The notes under the pieces: model-generated
What the model was told of the DNA's origin: nothing
Seen by the model: the letters and a program-made list of their open reading frames with translations, nothing else
Database searches by the model: none
In this document: one piece after another, positions 36,883 to 45,942 of the stretch
Layout of the letters: each line of letters opens with the position of its first letter
Position numbering within the stretch: the first letter of the stretch is position 1
Translations under genes and position numbers: made by a program
Source of the DNA: an uncultured Bacteroidales bacterium
Lineage (GTDB): Bacteria; Bacteroidota; Bacteroidia; Bacteroidales; UBA932
DNA: 64,000 nucleotides
NCBI GenBank assembly: GCA_944326315.1
Contig: CALVDP010000002.1
Span: 1 to 64,000, forward strand
Direction of reading: 5' to 3'

Positions 36883-36957
36883 TCCCGCATGTCGGATCCT
36901 GATTGCCTGATTTATGGCGGAATGCATTGTTTTTAACTTTAACCGGGGACTGAAGAT

Positions 36958-38949
36958 ATGAATACTGAAAAGGACACAGAAGAAGATCTGAGGGAAAACA
37001 TCAAATACCTGGAGCTGCTTTCGTTGAATTTTCCCACCATTGCGGCTGCCAGTTCGGAAATCATAAATCTGGAGGCCATATTGAATCTTCCTAAGGGGAC
37101 GGAACACTTTCTGGCGGATCTTCATGGCGAGTACGAAGCTTTCGAGCATGTCCTCAGGAATGCATCCGGTGCCATAAAACGCAAGGTGAACGAGATTTTC
37201 GGGAATTCACTCTACGAGTCGGAGAAAAAGGAGCTTTGCACCCTCATTTACTACCCGGAGCAGAAGCTGCAGCTCATCAAGGAAGCTGTGCCGGACATAA
37301 ATCCGTGGTACAGCGTGACTTTGAACCGCCTTGTGAAGGTGTGTCAGAATGTGTCTTCCAAGTACACGAGGTCAAAGGTGCGCAAGGCCCTCCCTCAGGA
37401 ATTCTCATATATCATACAGGAGCTCCTTCATGAAAGCAGCGCCGACCCGAACAAGCAGGCCTATATCAATGTCATCATCAGCACGATAATAGAGACATAC
37501 CGTGCGGACGACTTCATCATAGCGATGTGTAATCTGATACAGAGGCTGACAATCGATTCCCTGCATATCCTCGGAGACATCTTCGACAGGGGACCGGGAC
37601 CTCATATCATCATGGACACGCTGTGTGACTATCACCATTTCGATATACAGTGGGGCAATCATGACATACTGTGGATGGGTGCCGCATCGGGCAACGATGC
37701 CTGCATCGCCAATGTAATAAGGCTTGCGATGCGCTATGCCAACCATTCGGTCCTGGAGGACGGCTATGGCATCAACCTGCTTCCGCTGGCTACATTTGCC
37801 ATGGAGACCTATGCTGATGACCCGTGCACATCGTTCGGCCCGAGGATAGAGGATGAGGCCCAGAAAGTGGACGAGAAGACGAAGCGCTTGCTGGCGCAGA
37901 TGCACAAGGCCATAAGTATCATACAGTTCAAGCTTGAGGCGGAAATAATATCACGTCGGCCGGAATTCAAGATGGATGACAGGCTGCTGCTCGGTCATAT
38001 CGATCTTGGACGGAAGGTATTCGTCATGGACGGGAAAGACTATGAGATGAAGGACTGCTTTTTCCCGACACTTGATCCGGCTGATCCGTACCGTCTGACA
38101 CCGGAGGAGAGGGAAGTGGTGGACAAACTTCATAATTCCTTCATACGGAGCGACAAGCTTCGCAAACATATAAAGTGCATCTTCCGATACGGGTGCATGT
38201 ACAACATCTGCAATTCGAATCTTCTTTTCCATGCTTCAATGCCGCTGAACGACGACGGAAGCCTCAAGGAGGTGGAAATTCTCGGGAAAAGGTACAAGGG
38301 CCGCGAACTGCTCGGAAGGGTGGGGCAGCTGGTAAGGATAGCATATTTCTCTGATCATCAGGATCCTGAGAAAAGTTTTGCCCTGGACTATGTATGGTAT
38401 TTATGGTGCGGGAAGGATTCTCCGGCCTTCGACAAGAGCAAGATGGCCACTTTCGAGAGATACTTTCTCGTTGACAAGGAACTTCACAAGGAGGAGAAAG
38501 GCGCCTATTATACACTCCGCAATGACGAGGCCGTATGCGACAGGATTCTTGACGAGTTCGGAGTGACGGGAGAGCACCGTCATATCATCAACGGACATGT
38601 CCCTGTCAAGGCCGCCAAGGGTGAGAAGCCTGTCCGCGCCAACGGAAAGCTGATGGTCATCGACGGAGGTTTTTCCAAGGCATATCATCCGGAGACGGGT
38701 ATTGCCGGATACACTCTCGTATATCATTCACGCGGGTTCCAGCTTGTGCAGCATGAACCGTTTTCCTCTACTCAGAAGGCTATAGAGGAAGGCCAGGACA
38801 TCAAGTCCACGACACAGCTTGTCGAGCTCAGCAGCCAGAGGATGATGGTCAAGGACACGGACAAGGGCAGGGAGCTCATGATCCAGATAGAGGACCTGAA
38901 AAAACTCCTGCAGGCCTACCGGCTCGGCATTATCAAGGAGAGATCATGA
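36958..38949 (+). CDS. fbp: Class III fructose-1,6-bisphosphatase
   Basis: It hydrolyses fructose-1,6-bisphosphate in gluconeogenesis. The 663-residue length is typical of the class III enzyme of Firmicutes and Bacteroidota and differs from the roughly 330-residue class I. Metallophosphatase motifs are LADLHGEYEAFEHVL, DIFDRGPGPHIIMD, WGNHDILWMGAASG, and INGHVPVKAAKGEKP near the C terminus. It converges on lpxB, 35 bp away. Confidence 0.96.
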   Translation: MNTEKDTEEDLRENIKYLELLSLNFPTIAAASSEIINLEAILNLPKGTEHFLADLHGEYEAFEHVLRNASGAIKRKVNEIFGNSLYESEKKELCTLIYYPEQKLQLIKEAVPDINPWYSVTLNRLVKVCQNVSSKYTRSKVRKALPQEFSYIIQELLHESSADPNKQAYINVIISTIIETYRADDFIIAMCNLIQRLTIDSLHILGDIFDRGPGPHIIMDTLCDYHHFDIQWGNHDILWMGAASGNDACIANVIRLAMRYANHSVLEDGYGINLLPLATFAMETYADDPCTSFGPRIEDEAQKVDEKTKRLLAQMHKAISIIQFKLEAEIISRRPEFKMDDRLLLGHIDLGRKVFVMDGKDYEMKDCFFPTLDPADPYRLTPEEREVVDKLHNSFIRSDKLRKHIKCIFRYGCMYNICNSNLLFHASMPLNDDGSLKEVEILGKRYKGRELLGRVGQLVRIAYFSDHQDPEKSFALDYVWYLWCGKDSPAFDKSKMATFERYFLVDKELHKEEKGAYYTLRNDEAVCDRILDEFGVTGEHRHIINGHVPVKAAKGEKPVRANGKLMVIDGGFSKAYHPETGIAGYTLVYHSRGFQLVQHEPFSSTQKAIEEGQDIKSTTQLVELSSQRMMVKDTDKGRELMIQIEDLKKLLQAYRLGIIKERS

Positions 38950-38984
38950 TTCCCCGCTGGTGCGGCAATATCGGGGAGTCCCGG

Positions 38985-40178
38985 TCATTTGCCTGCGAGC
39001 TCCTTATACATGGAAGCAGCCACGGCGCGCGATGATCCGCGTCCTCCGAGGGCCTTGCGTATTTCTTCGTATTCTTCGAGCATTTTTTCCCGGTATTGTC
39101 TGTCCTCTATGAGTTTCCGGACTTCAGCTACAAGGTTGTCCGCATTACAGTCATTCTGGATAAGTTCCCTGAATGCAAGCCTGTCTACGACAAGATTGCC
39201 GAGACTGATATACCGTATCTTGACTATGTGCTTGGCTATCAGGTATGTAAGCTTGTTGCAGATGTAGCCCACGACCTGTGGGGTGCCGAGCAGTACCGTT
39301 TCCAGCGAGGCCGTACCGGAATTGACTACCGCCGCCTCGGCATGTCTGATGACGGACAGCGTCTCGCCGAACAATACCTTTATACCGGTCTTGCCGTACT
39401 TTGTATCGGCTTCCGCTATATAGCCTGCATAATCGTCCATGCTTCTTGCCGGGGCACCTGCCACTATGAACTGGTAGTCCTTGTACTTGCCGATTGCCTG
39501 CATTTTCGCCGCAAACCGGGTCAGTACAGGCATCATGGTGCTTATTTCTCCCTTGCGTGATCCGGCGAGAAGGGCGATCACAGGCTTGTCTTCCAGACCG
39601 TTCCTTTCCAGGAATTCTTTCCTGCTTTCGTTCATCGCCCTTGAAGAGGAAATGGAGTCAACAAGGGGATTCCCGAGGTATGTCGCATCCACACCTTTGG
39701 ATTTGAAATATGGGATCTCGAAAGGGAAGACGATATAGAGCTTGTCCACATATTCCTTGAGCTTCCTTATCCTGCCTTCACGCGAGGCCCAGACTTTTGG
39801 CGCTATGTAGTAGAAAGTGCGGATACCGTGCTTGTGGGCAAATTCAGCTATCTTGAAATTGAATCCCGGATAATCTATCAGTATCACGGCGTCCGGTTTC
39901 CATCCGAGTATGTCTTTCTTGCAGAAGGCGACATTTCCGAGGAGCTTCCCTGCATGTGTCAGCACTTCCCAGAATCCCATGATGGCCCCGTCCCTGTAGT
40001 GACGGACAAGACCGCCTCCGCCTTCATGGCAATGCTGTCGTTCCCTGCATACACCGTTCATAAGATCCCCGCCCCAGAAACGTATCACGGCTTCTGGATC
40101 TTCCTCATACAATCCTTTCATCAGGTTTGACCCGTGCAGGTCACCGGATGCCTCACCTGCTATTATGTAATATTTCAT
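38985..40178 (-). CDS. lpxB: Lipid-A-disaccharide synthase
   Basis: LpxB joins UDP-diacylglucosamine and lipid X to make the lipid A disaccharide, at the inner membrane surface. The 397-residue protein has the N-terminal AGEASGDLHGSNLM, FNFKIAEFAHKHGIRTFYYIAP and LLAGSRKGEI, plus NSGTASLETVLLGTPQVVGY, all conserved in the GT19 family. Its presence shows a lipid A-bearing outer membrane. It follows surE on the same strand by 71 bp. Confidence 0.96.
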   Translation of the reverse strand: MKYYIIAGEASGDLHGSNLMKGLYEEDPEAVIRFWGGDLMNGVCRERQHCHEGGGGLVRHYRDGAIMGFWEVLTHAGKLLGNVAFCKKDILGWKPDAVILIDYPGFNFKIAEFAHKHGIRTFYYIAPKVWASREGRIRKLKEYVDKLYIVFPFEIPYFKSKGVDATYLGNPLVDSISSSRAMNESRKEFLERNGLEDKPVIALLAGSRKGEISTMMPVLTRFAAKMQAIGKYKDYQFIVAGAPARSMDDYAGYIAEADTKYGKTGIKVLFGETLSVIRHAEAAVVNSGTASLETVLLGTPQVVGYICNKLTYLIAKHIVKIRYISLGNLVVDRLAFRELIQNDCNADNLVAEVRKLIEDRQYREKMLEEYEEIRKALGGRGSSRAVAASMYKELAGK

Positions 40179-40249
40179 CGGATAAGGTCGGAAAAATGGT
40201 GTAACAAAAATGTTTTAGAATTAAACATGTTTGTTACATCTGTTTATAA

Positions 40250-41065
40250 TTAATAATTTATATCAAAACCTATGGCTCTCAGCCTCTCAAGCTCGGTATA
40301 GTCTGTACAGTCGATATTGTGTGGTACTATCGTGATGTATCCTTCCTTGTTGTACCTGTGGTCAGCATCCGCAGGGTTCCTGTCATCGTCCTTAAATTCA
40401 CCGGACATGATGAAAAGCCTCTCTCCGTTGCCGGCCGCAGCCTCTGTCTCCCTGCCTTCCGGCATCCCTGCCTGATCCCAGGAAAGGAATTCCTTTATCC
40501 ATCTTCCCTTGCCTTGGGATGCGGTCCTCAGTCCGGCAACAGGAACGGACGCTCCAGGAAAATTAATATTGTAGTAGATGCCGTATCCGGTAGCCCGTGA
40601 TTCAAGGAGTTTCGTGATGATGCCCGGCAGATATTGCTGTACCTGACTGAAGTCTTCGTCCGCCTTCCATGTATCCATAGACACCCCGATGCCTGTTATA
40701 CCGCACAGGGCAGCTTCGGCAGCCGCTCCGAGTGTCCCGGAATAGCACACGGCCGAAGCCGCATTGGAACCGTGGTTGATGCCTGAAATCACGAGGTCTG
40801 GAATATCCCGGGAGACGATTCCGTTGAATGCGAACTTCACGCAACTGGCCGGAGTGGCGTCAAGATATGTCCACCGCACACCATCTTCTGTCCCGAGATC
40901 CTTGTATGCTATGGCCTGTCCTCCCATTGAAACCGCCATCGACATGCCTGACTGTGGCCTTTTGGGGGCTATTACCGTCACTTTCCCGAATTCTTTCATG
41001 ATTTCTGCAAGGACTCTGAGACCCTTTGCCTTGTAGCCATCGTCATTCGTCAGCAAAATATTCAT
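40250..41065 (-). CDS. surE: 5'/3'-nucleotidase SurE
   Basis: SurE is a metal-dependent nucleoside monophosphatase. The start at 41065 gives 271 residues, MNILLTNDDGYKAKGL, with the Asp-Asp metal site. GAITVIAPKRPQSGMS-like VIAPKRPQSGMSMA and SGINHGSNAASAVCYSGTLG follow. The open frame continues upstream across an intergenic palindrome and is not coding there. A -7 element TATATTTG lies on the minus strand at 41097-41090. Confidence 0.95.
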   Translation of the reverse strand: MNILLTNDDGYKAKGLRVLAEIMKEFGKVTVIAPKRPQSGMSMAVSMGGQAIAYKDLGTEDGVRWTYLDATPASCVKFAFNGIVSRDIPDLVISGINHGSNAASAVCYSGTLGAAAEAALCGITGIGVSMDTWKADEDFSQVQQYLPGIITKLLESRATGYGIYYNINFPGASVPVAGLRTASQGKGRWIKEFLSWDQAGMPEGRETEAAAGNGERLFIMSGEFKDDDRNPADADHRYNKEGYITIVPHNIDCTDYTELERLRAIGFDINY

Positions 41066-41089
41066 AGTACAGGACCTAAAACTTTTTTG

Positions 41090-41097
41090 CAAATATA
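41090..41097 (-). promoter_or_regulatory. -7 element for surE-lpxB
   Basis: TATATTTG on the minus strand, 25 bp before the surE ATG. The palindromic repeat at 41099-41152 starts right next to it and occupies the place of the -33 box. Confidence 0.6.
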
Positions 41098-41098
41098 C

Positions 41099-41212
41099 GC
41101 TGAAGCCGAGAGCAATGCAAATGAACTTGTTCAATTTGCATTGCCGAGGCGCTACAGGATATGTGGCGAAGCCAAATATCGCTGAAGCCGAGAGCAATCC
41201 TGGAAGCACCAC
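41099..41212. repeat. GCCGAGAGC palindromic repeat, one full and one partial copy
   Basis: The full unit at 41099-41152 has outer arms GAAGCCGAGAGCA and TGCCGAGGCGC around a near-perfect hairpin, AATGCAAATGAAC with GTTCAATTTGCATT. A partial copy starts at 41181 (GCTGAAGCCGAGAGCAATCC), with CAGGATAT and ATATCG stretches between them. A related unit is at 13579-13629 and a degenerate one near 45866-45911. The conserved ends and variable stem are typical of intergenic REP-like elements. Confidence 0.7.
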
Positions 41213-41285
41213 AGGATATAAGTTTTGTTTTTTCAATGATTATCCGCTAAAGTACCCATAAGGTCTGAAAATTCTATGGGCTTCA

Positions 41286-42324
41286 GTTGGTTATCTGCCC
41301 GGATTTTACTATATTTGTATTGCATTCAAATACTTTGAGACATGAAACTTTTCGAGTTCGAGAGGCACTTCCCAGACGAGGAGAGCTGCCGCAACAGATT
41401 CCGTGATTTAAGGCTTAAACAAGGTGTCGTATGCCCCAAATGCGGTTGCACGCACCATTACTGGAAATCCGACAAGGGCATGTTCCAGTGCAAGGAGTGC
41501 GGACACCGCCAGAGCCTGCGATATGGGACGGTCATGCAGGGGTCGAAACTGCCTTTCCGCTATTGGTTCATAGCCATGCACCTGCTCACAGCCACGAAAC
41601 ATACATTCTCTGCCGCTGAACTCCAGAGACAGTTGGGTCATAACCGATATCAGCCTATCTGGGAGATGGTGCATAAGATTCGCTCCGTTATGGGTCAGAG
41701 GGACAGCGAATACATGCTGACCTATTCCGTGGAACTTGACGAGGGATTCTTTACTGTCGGCACTCCGAGAAAGGAGGAGAAAATGGTGCAAGGGTCGAAA
41801 GAGAGGAAAGCCACCGTCCTTGTCATGGCAGAGAGCATCGAGGTTGAAAAACCAAAGCCGAACATGAAGAAAAAGAAGGTCGGACACCTGAAGATGATAG
41901 TAATTCCCGACACGAAGAAATCCACGATTACAGAAAAGGCGGTCGATATTATCCCATAAGGATGCACTTGTCAGCATGGATGCCAGTCATTCACATTCAG
42001 ACATAGAGAAACTATACAAGTCAGACTGTCGGAAATCAATCACGCAGGAGGATATAGATAACTTCCTTCCGTGGGTGCATACGACACTATCGAACGCCAA
42101 GTCGCTGCTACTGGACACCTATCATGGTATAAAGAGGGAATATCTCCAGGAATACCTGAACGAGTTCTGCTACAAGTTCAACAGACGGTACTTCGGAGAA
42201 GACCTTTTTGACCGTTTATTGATGGTTAGCGCGGGGTACAGGACGGAGTTTCAGCACCGGACTTACAGGAAAGAGGCATAATGTTTAGTGCCAACTAACA
42301 AAGTTACACTGCAAAGATAACAAC
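41286..42324 (+). mobile_element. IS1595-family insertion sequence remnant (ends approximate)
   Basis: A transposase gene of the IS1595 group lies between short inverted ends, GTTGGTTATCT at about 41286-41296 and its partner AGATAACAAC at about 42315-42324. The ends are imperfect and no clear target duplication was found, so the borders are tentative. A promoter TTGG-N19-TATATTTG (41287-41290, 41310-41317) overlaps the left end and drives the transposase. The transposase is frameshifted, so the copy is probably inactive. Confidence 0.55.
41342..42281 (+). pseudogene. IS1595-family transposase, frameshifted
   Basis: The first frame (41342-41959) encodes the N-terminal zinc ribbon (CPKCGCTHHYW...CKECG) and the first Asp region (YSVELDEGFF). 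The second frame (to 42281) encodes MDASHSH, then NAKSLLLDTYHGIKREYLQEYLNEFCYKFNRRYF, the C-terminal DDE part of the family. Near 41957 the sequence CCATAAGGATGCA would read Pro-Lys-Asp-Ala if one T were absent, and the 940-nt total is one more than a multiple of three. A one-base insertion has therefore created the stop. Programmed frameshifting is unlikely: no slippery site is seen. Confidence 0.85.
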
Positions 42325-42359
42325 CCCAGACGATATTGAGAATGTTCTGGGTTGTTTTT
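42319..42359 (+). terminator. Terminator after the transposase
   Basis: AACAACCCCAGAC pairs with GTTCTGGGTTGTT (one bulge) and is followed by TTTTT. It overlaps the right end of the insertion sequence. Confidence 0.7.
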
Positions 42360-42377
42360 ACTCATATAAATGTTGGA

Positions 42378-42860
42378 TTATTGTTTCTTTACACTCTTTT
42401 CATGTAAATCTTTCTTTATTTGTATTTTGCCATTGATAAATAGTGCAATGATTACAACAACGGTTCCTGTTGCGAATATACCGGCAAAAGTCTTCATATC
42501 TAACAGTGCAAATATAAGCGACAGTATTATTCCGAGAATGAAGACTACAAATCCAAAAATTTGCCCTCTTCTATTTATCTTCAGATGATTGTCTATATTT
42601 TTTGTTTCAAGAACTATTCTATGCTCCTGCTGTTTTTCAGCCATTTTAAGTATGCGGTCCGCACTTCCGGGAAGAACAGCCTCATATTCCCTGATTATTT
42701 TAGGATGCGGTACCGGACCTTCATAATATTCTTGACAAATAATGGATAACGCCCGAGTTGCAACATCTTTTTTATCTTCAGGTACTACATTAAGCAATGT
42801 GTCTATTGCATCTTGGGTAGAGTTTTCCAAAGGTTTTGCTACTTCTTCCGTCTTTTTCAT
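42378..42860 (-). CDS. DUF2335 family membrane protein
   Basis: A 160-residue protein with the DUF2335 core: GPVPHPKIIREYEAVLPGSADRILKMAEKQQEHR in the middle, then two hydrophobic segments (about 98-118 and 123-143) and a basic tail. The N-terminal third is polar and helical. It begins 2 bp after the stop of a tiny membrane protein gene, so the two are one unit. Codon and base use are AT-rich compared with the flanking chromosome, a sign of recent acquisition. Function unknown. Confidence 0.75.
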   Translation of the reverse strand: MKKTEEVAKPLENSTQDAIDTLLNVVPEDKKDVATRALSIICQEYYEGPVPHPKIIREYEAVLPGSADRILKMAEKQQEHRIVLETKNIDNHLKINRRGQIFGFVVFILGIILSLIFALLDMKTFAGIFATGTVVVIIALFINGKIQIKKDLHEKSVKKQ

Positions 42861-42862
42861 GG

Positions 42863-43069
42863 CTATATTTTGAATGATTCTATAGCTTTTTTCATGTCTC
42901 GCCCTATAACGCCAAAATCAGACTCCATTGCTATTCGATCTGCCTCGTAGGATGAATCAGAATAATTGAAAGTAAAATATGACGAAAATATACTCAATAT
43001 ACTACCAGCCCCAATCCAAAATGAAGATTTGGAGAAAAGGAAGTCTGTCCGATAATAAGAACGTTTCAT
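42863..43069 (-). CDS. Small hypothetical protein upstream of DUF2335
   Basis: I place the start at 43069 (68 residues, MKRSYYRTDFLFSK), because the residues further upstream are a hydrophobic stretch lacking a convincing start. The protein has one weak hydrophobic segment (SSFWIGAGSILSIFSSYFTF) and a polar tail. No family recognised. Coupling to the DUF2335 gene (2-bp gap) is the main evidence that it is real. A longer form from 43156 is possible. Confidence 0.5.
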   Translation of the reverse strand: MKRSYYRTDFLFSKSSFWIGAGSILSIFSSYFTFNYSDSSYEADRIAMESDFGVIGRDMKKAIESFKI

Positions 43070-43184
43070 GATGCTTTTATTACAACTAAAGTTGTTTTGT
43101 ACCACAAATATAATCACAAAAACCGAATAAGCAAATGCTGTTCCATAACATAACATCCTTGCAATAAGGTCAAAACGAGCCCCA

Positions 43185-43212
43185 AACGGGCGACTCGCAA
43201 GAATCGCCCGTT
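43185..43212. repeat. 12-bp hairpin between small island genes
   Basis: AACGGGCGACTC pairs with GAATCGCCCGTT (one G-U on the transcript) around GCAA. Neither side has a clean U-run, so it may be a weak terminator for the zinc-ribbon gene or simply a palindrome. Confidence 0.5.
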
Positions 43213-43247
43213 ATCATTTTATGTATTTCTTTTCTTCAAAAAGTAAT

Positions 43248-43592
43248 TTAACTGCACATACTTATGATGAATAAAACTATAAACATAATTACGATATATA
43301 TAGCCCCTAAAATAATTTTAGTCTTTAAGTTTTCATAATCTTGTTGTTCCTTTTTCTTTATCTGAGCATCACTTACAGGACTTGTTCTTAATTCCCCTGG
43401 TTTTAATTCCCTTCCGCACTTCAAACAAGTGATTTTAACTTTACCGCTTCCAATAAATCCTGCCAATAAGCCAATTCCCCCAGTAAGAACAGCGCCCGTT
43501 AATGCTTTACCAGCACCAAACCCTTTCTTATTGGCGGTTAATTGAGAACTGCCGCAATATGGACAATATAACTTATCACTATGCTCTTCCAT
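43248..43592 (-). CDS. Zinc-ribbon membrane protein
   Basis: The 114-residue protein has two CxxC pairs, CPYCG near residue 10 and CLKCG near 56, that would bind zinc. Between them is a glycine-rich segment (KKGFGAGKALTGAVLTGGIGLLAGFIG) and at the C terminus a hydrophobic helix (IILGAIYIVIMFIVLFIIS). This layout is seen in small accessory proteins of unknown role. AT-rich like its neighbours. Confidence 0.7.
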   Translation of the reverse strand: MEEHSDKLYCPYCGSSQLTANKKGFGAGKALTGAVLTGGIGLLAGFIGSGKVKITCLKCGRELKPGELRTSPVSDAQIKKKEQQDYENLKTKIILGAIYIVIMFIVLFIISMCS

Positions 43593-43654
43593 AACTTACT
43601 TCTTAAGCAGTACGATGATTAATAAATAGTCTTTAGACATTCGATTATATCAGA

Positions 43655-44221
43655 TCACCAATCTTCCTCATTGCTACCAGAAAATATCCCATTACGTAGT
43701 CTGGATATGTAATCTTCAAAGAAAGTCTCTATTGAAAACAATGCAGTTTCATTTATGACTTTCCCTTTTTTGTTGAACACCCCGTTCTTAAAATAACCAA
43801 GACCTACAATATAAAACTCGCTATAATTATATGGCGCGTTGTTCGGATTATCCATAGATACAATATATGGAGCATTTATTCGCATTCTTTCTTCCCTTAT
43901 TTGTATTGAAATTGTATATTTTATATCATAAAATGACTTCCTGTCGGTTTGAATAGCATTTTCACCTAATCCATTGATTGTAATTAAATTATTACCAGAT
44001 AGGCTTAATACAACATCGGGATTCACATAGATTGAATAAAGATACGATACTGTGGCATTAAAGATTTCCTGCTGGCTTTTTCCGGGAAACTCATAAACGA
44101 CATAATTTTTCCCCGGAGTTTTAGGATTAACAAACCCATCAGGAGTCAATAAGAATTGCGCTTCTAAAGGCATGGTACACAACATCAGCATAGATGTTAT
44201 AAATAATAATCTCTTTACCAT
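43655..44221 (-). CDS. DUF4468-like exported protein
   Basis: The start at 44221 gives 188 residues with a signal peptide, MVKRLLFITSMLMLCTMPLEAQ. The mature part has the DUF4468 pattern: YVVYEFPGKSQQEIFNATVSYL, then a domain ending near IQIREERMRIN, and a polar C terminus. The family (a TBP-like fold) is common as accessory proteins in Bacteroidota. Its leader is long, with a -7 element at 44342-44335 inside a large palindrome. Function unknown. Confidence 0.7.
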   Translation of the reverse strand: MVKRLLFITSMLMLCTMPLEAQFLLTPDGFVNPKTPGKNYVVYEFPGKSQQEIFNATVSYLYSIYVNPDVVLSLSGNNLITINGLGENAIQTDRKSFYDIKYTISIQIREERMRINAPYIVSMDNPNNAPYNYSEFYIVGLGYFKNGVFNKKGKVINETALFSIETFFEDYISRLRNGIFSGSNEEDW

Positions 44222-44299
44222 AATTCTATAGATTTGGTTTAACGTTCGTGCCTGTAAATGGCAACCGCTAACCAAACAGAGAAAGCGTGGATAAATTTG

Positions 44300-44412
44300 T
44301 TGTTGAGAGGTACGACCAAGCACCCATACAGACACAAATATACCCACGCTATAACGTGAGCATTTTGTCTATTGTGCTGTCTGTAAGAATAAATTGGTCG
44401 TTTTCTCAACAA
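44300..44412. repeat. 113-bp imperfect palindrome with an internal promoter
   Basis: Arms at 44300-44319 (TTGTTGAGAGGTACGACCAA) and 44394-44412 (TTGGTCGTTTTCTCAACAA) are imperfect inverted repeats centred at about 44356. A second concentric pair lies at 44329-44337 (CAGACACAA) and 44372-44383 (TTGTGCTGTCTG). The minus-strand -7 element TATATTTG at 44342-44335 lies inside and faces the DUF4468 gene. A third, non-concentric pair (44284-44293 with 44341-44350) overlaps the -7 element. Confidence 0.65.
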
Positions 44413-44534
44413 GACAATAGCCCAAATGCCATCTTATTGCAAAGTTCCGGAGCATTTCTCCGCTCCGATATGGCAAAGGTAGAAATAATTCGCCATTTGA
44501 CAAATGAGCATTGTAAGAATTGGAGGAAAATGTT

Positions 44535-44617
44535 TATCTTTGCTGAACTCAAAGTAAAGGGCGCGTGAGCGTCCGAATGAATGCAATCGAGGGAGGTCTT
44601 TGCCTCCCTCTCTCATT
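44535..44617 (+). other. Possible short transcript with two hairpins
   Basis: A promoter-like TTGT (44511-44514), 20 bp, then TATCTTTG (44535-44542) is followed within 70 bp by two hairpins: GGGCGC-GTGA-GCGTCC, then GAGGGAGG with CCTCCCTC at 44588-44611. No open frame lies between. It could be a small RNA or a decayed mobile-element end; the U-run after the second hairpin is poor. Confidence 0.3.
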
Positions 44618-44698
44618 TACCCTTTGGGTATTATTGCGGATAATCATTGTTTTTTCTAAAAATTGGAGTCGGACTCTATGAATCTTCGTATTTTTTCT

Positions 44699-44706
44699 TA
44701 ATTTTG
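44699..44706 (+). promoter_or_regulatory. -7 element for gapA
   Basis: TAATTTTG matches TAnnTTTG and would give a leader of about 70 nt before the gapA ATG. No TTTG box is seen at the proper spacing. Confidence 0.55.
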
Positions 44707-44772
44707 CAAAGATTTTCAAGACTTGCTTTTATCAGGCAAGAATCTTGATTTAATTTGGAAGTTTTACTTTAA

Positions 44773-45783
<1,011 letters not shown>

Positions 45784-45811
45784 TTGCGGCGAAAGCCTGA
45801 CAATATGAAGG

Positions 45812-45847
45812 GGGCTGTGTCAAAGAGATTTTGACGCAGCCCTTTTT
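45812..45847 (+). terminator. Terminator of gapA
   Basis: GGGCTGTGTCAAA pairs with TTTGACGCAGCCC (one G-U) and runs into five T. Confidence 0.9.
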
Positions 45848-45929
45848 CATGTACGTCAGAATGACAAATCGAGAGCGAAGCCGGGCTTGTTCAGATTCTG
45901 CCGGGAAGCGAATATCCGGTATTATTGAT

Positions 45930-45937
45930 TACCTTTG
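45930..45937 (+). promoter_or_regulatory. -7 element for nhaC, leaderless geometry
   Basis: TACCTTTG ends five bases before the nhaC ATG (45943). In Bacteroidota the -7 box lies about seven bases from the transcription start, so the message would begin at or next to the start codon. Confidence 0.5.
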
Positions 45938-45942
45938 CAGCC

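Noticed and set aside
43185..43212. attC-like integron recombination site
   Set aside because: The hairpin lacks the GTTRRRY and RYYYAAC core sites, and no integrase is present.
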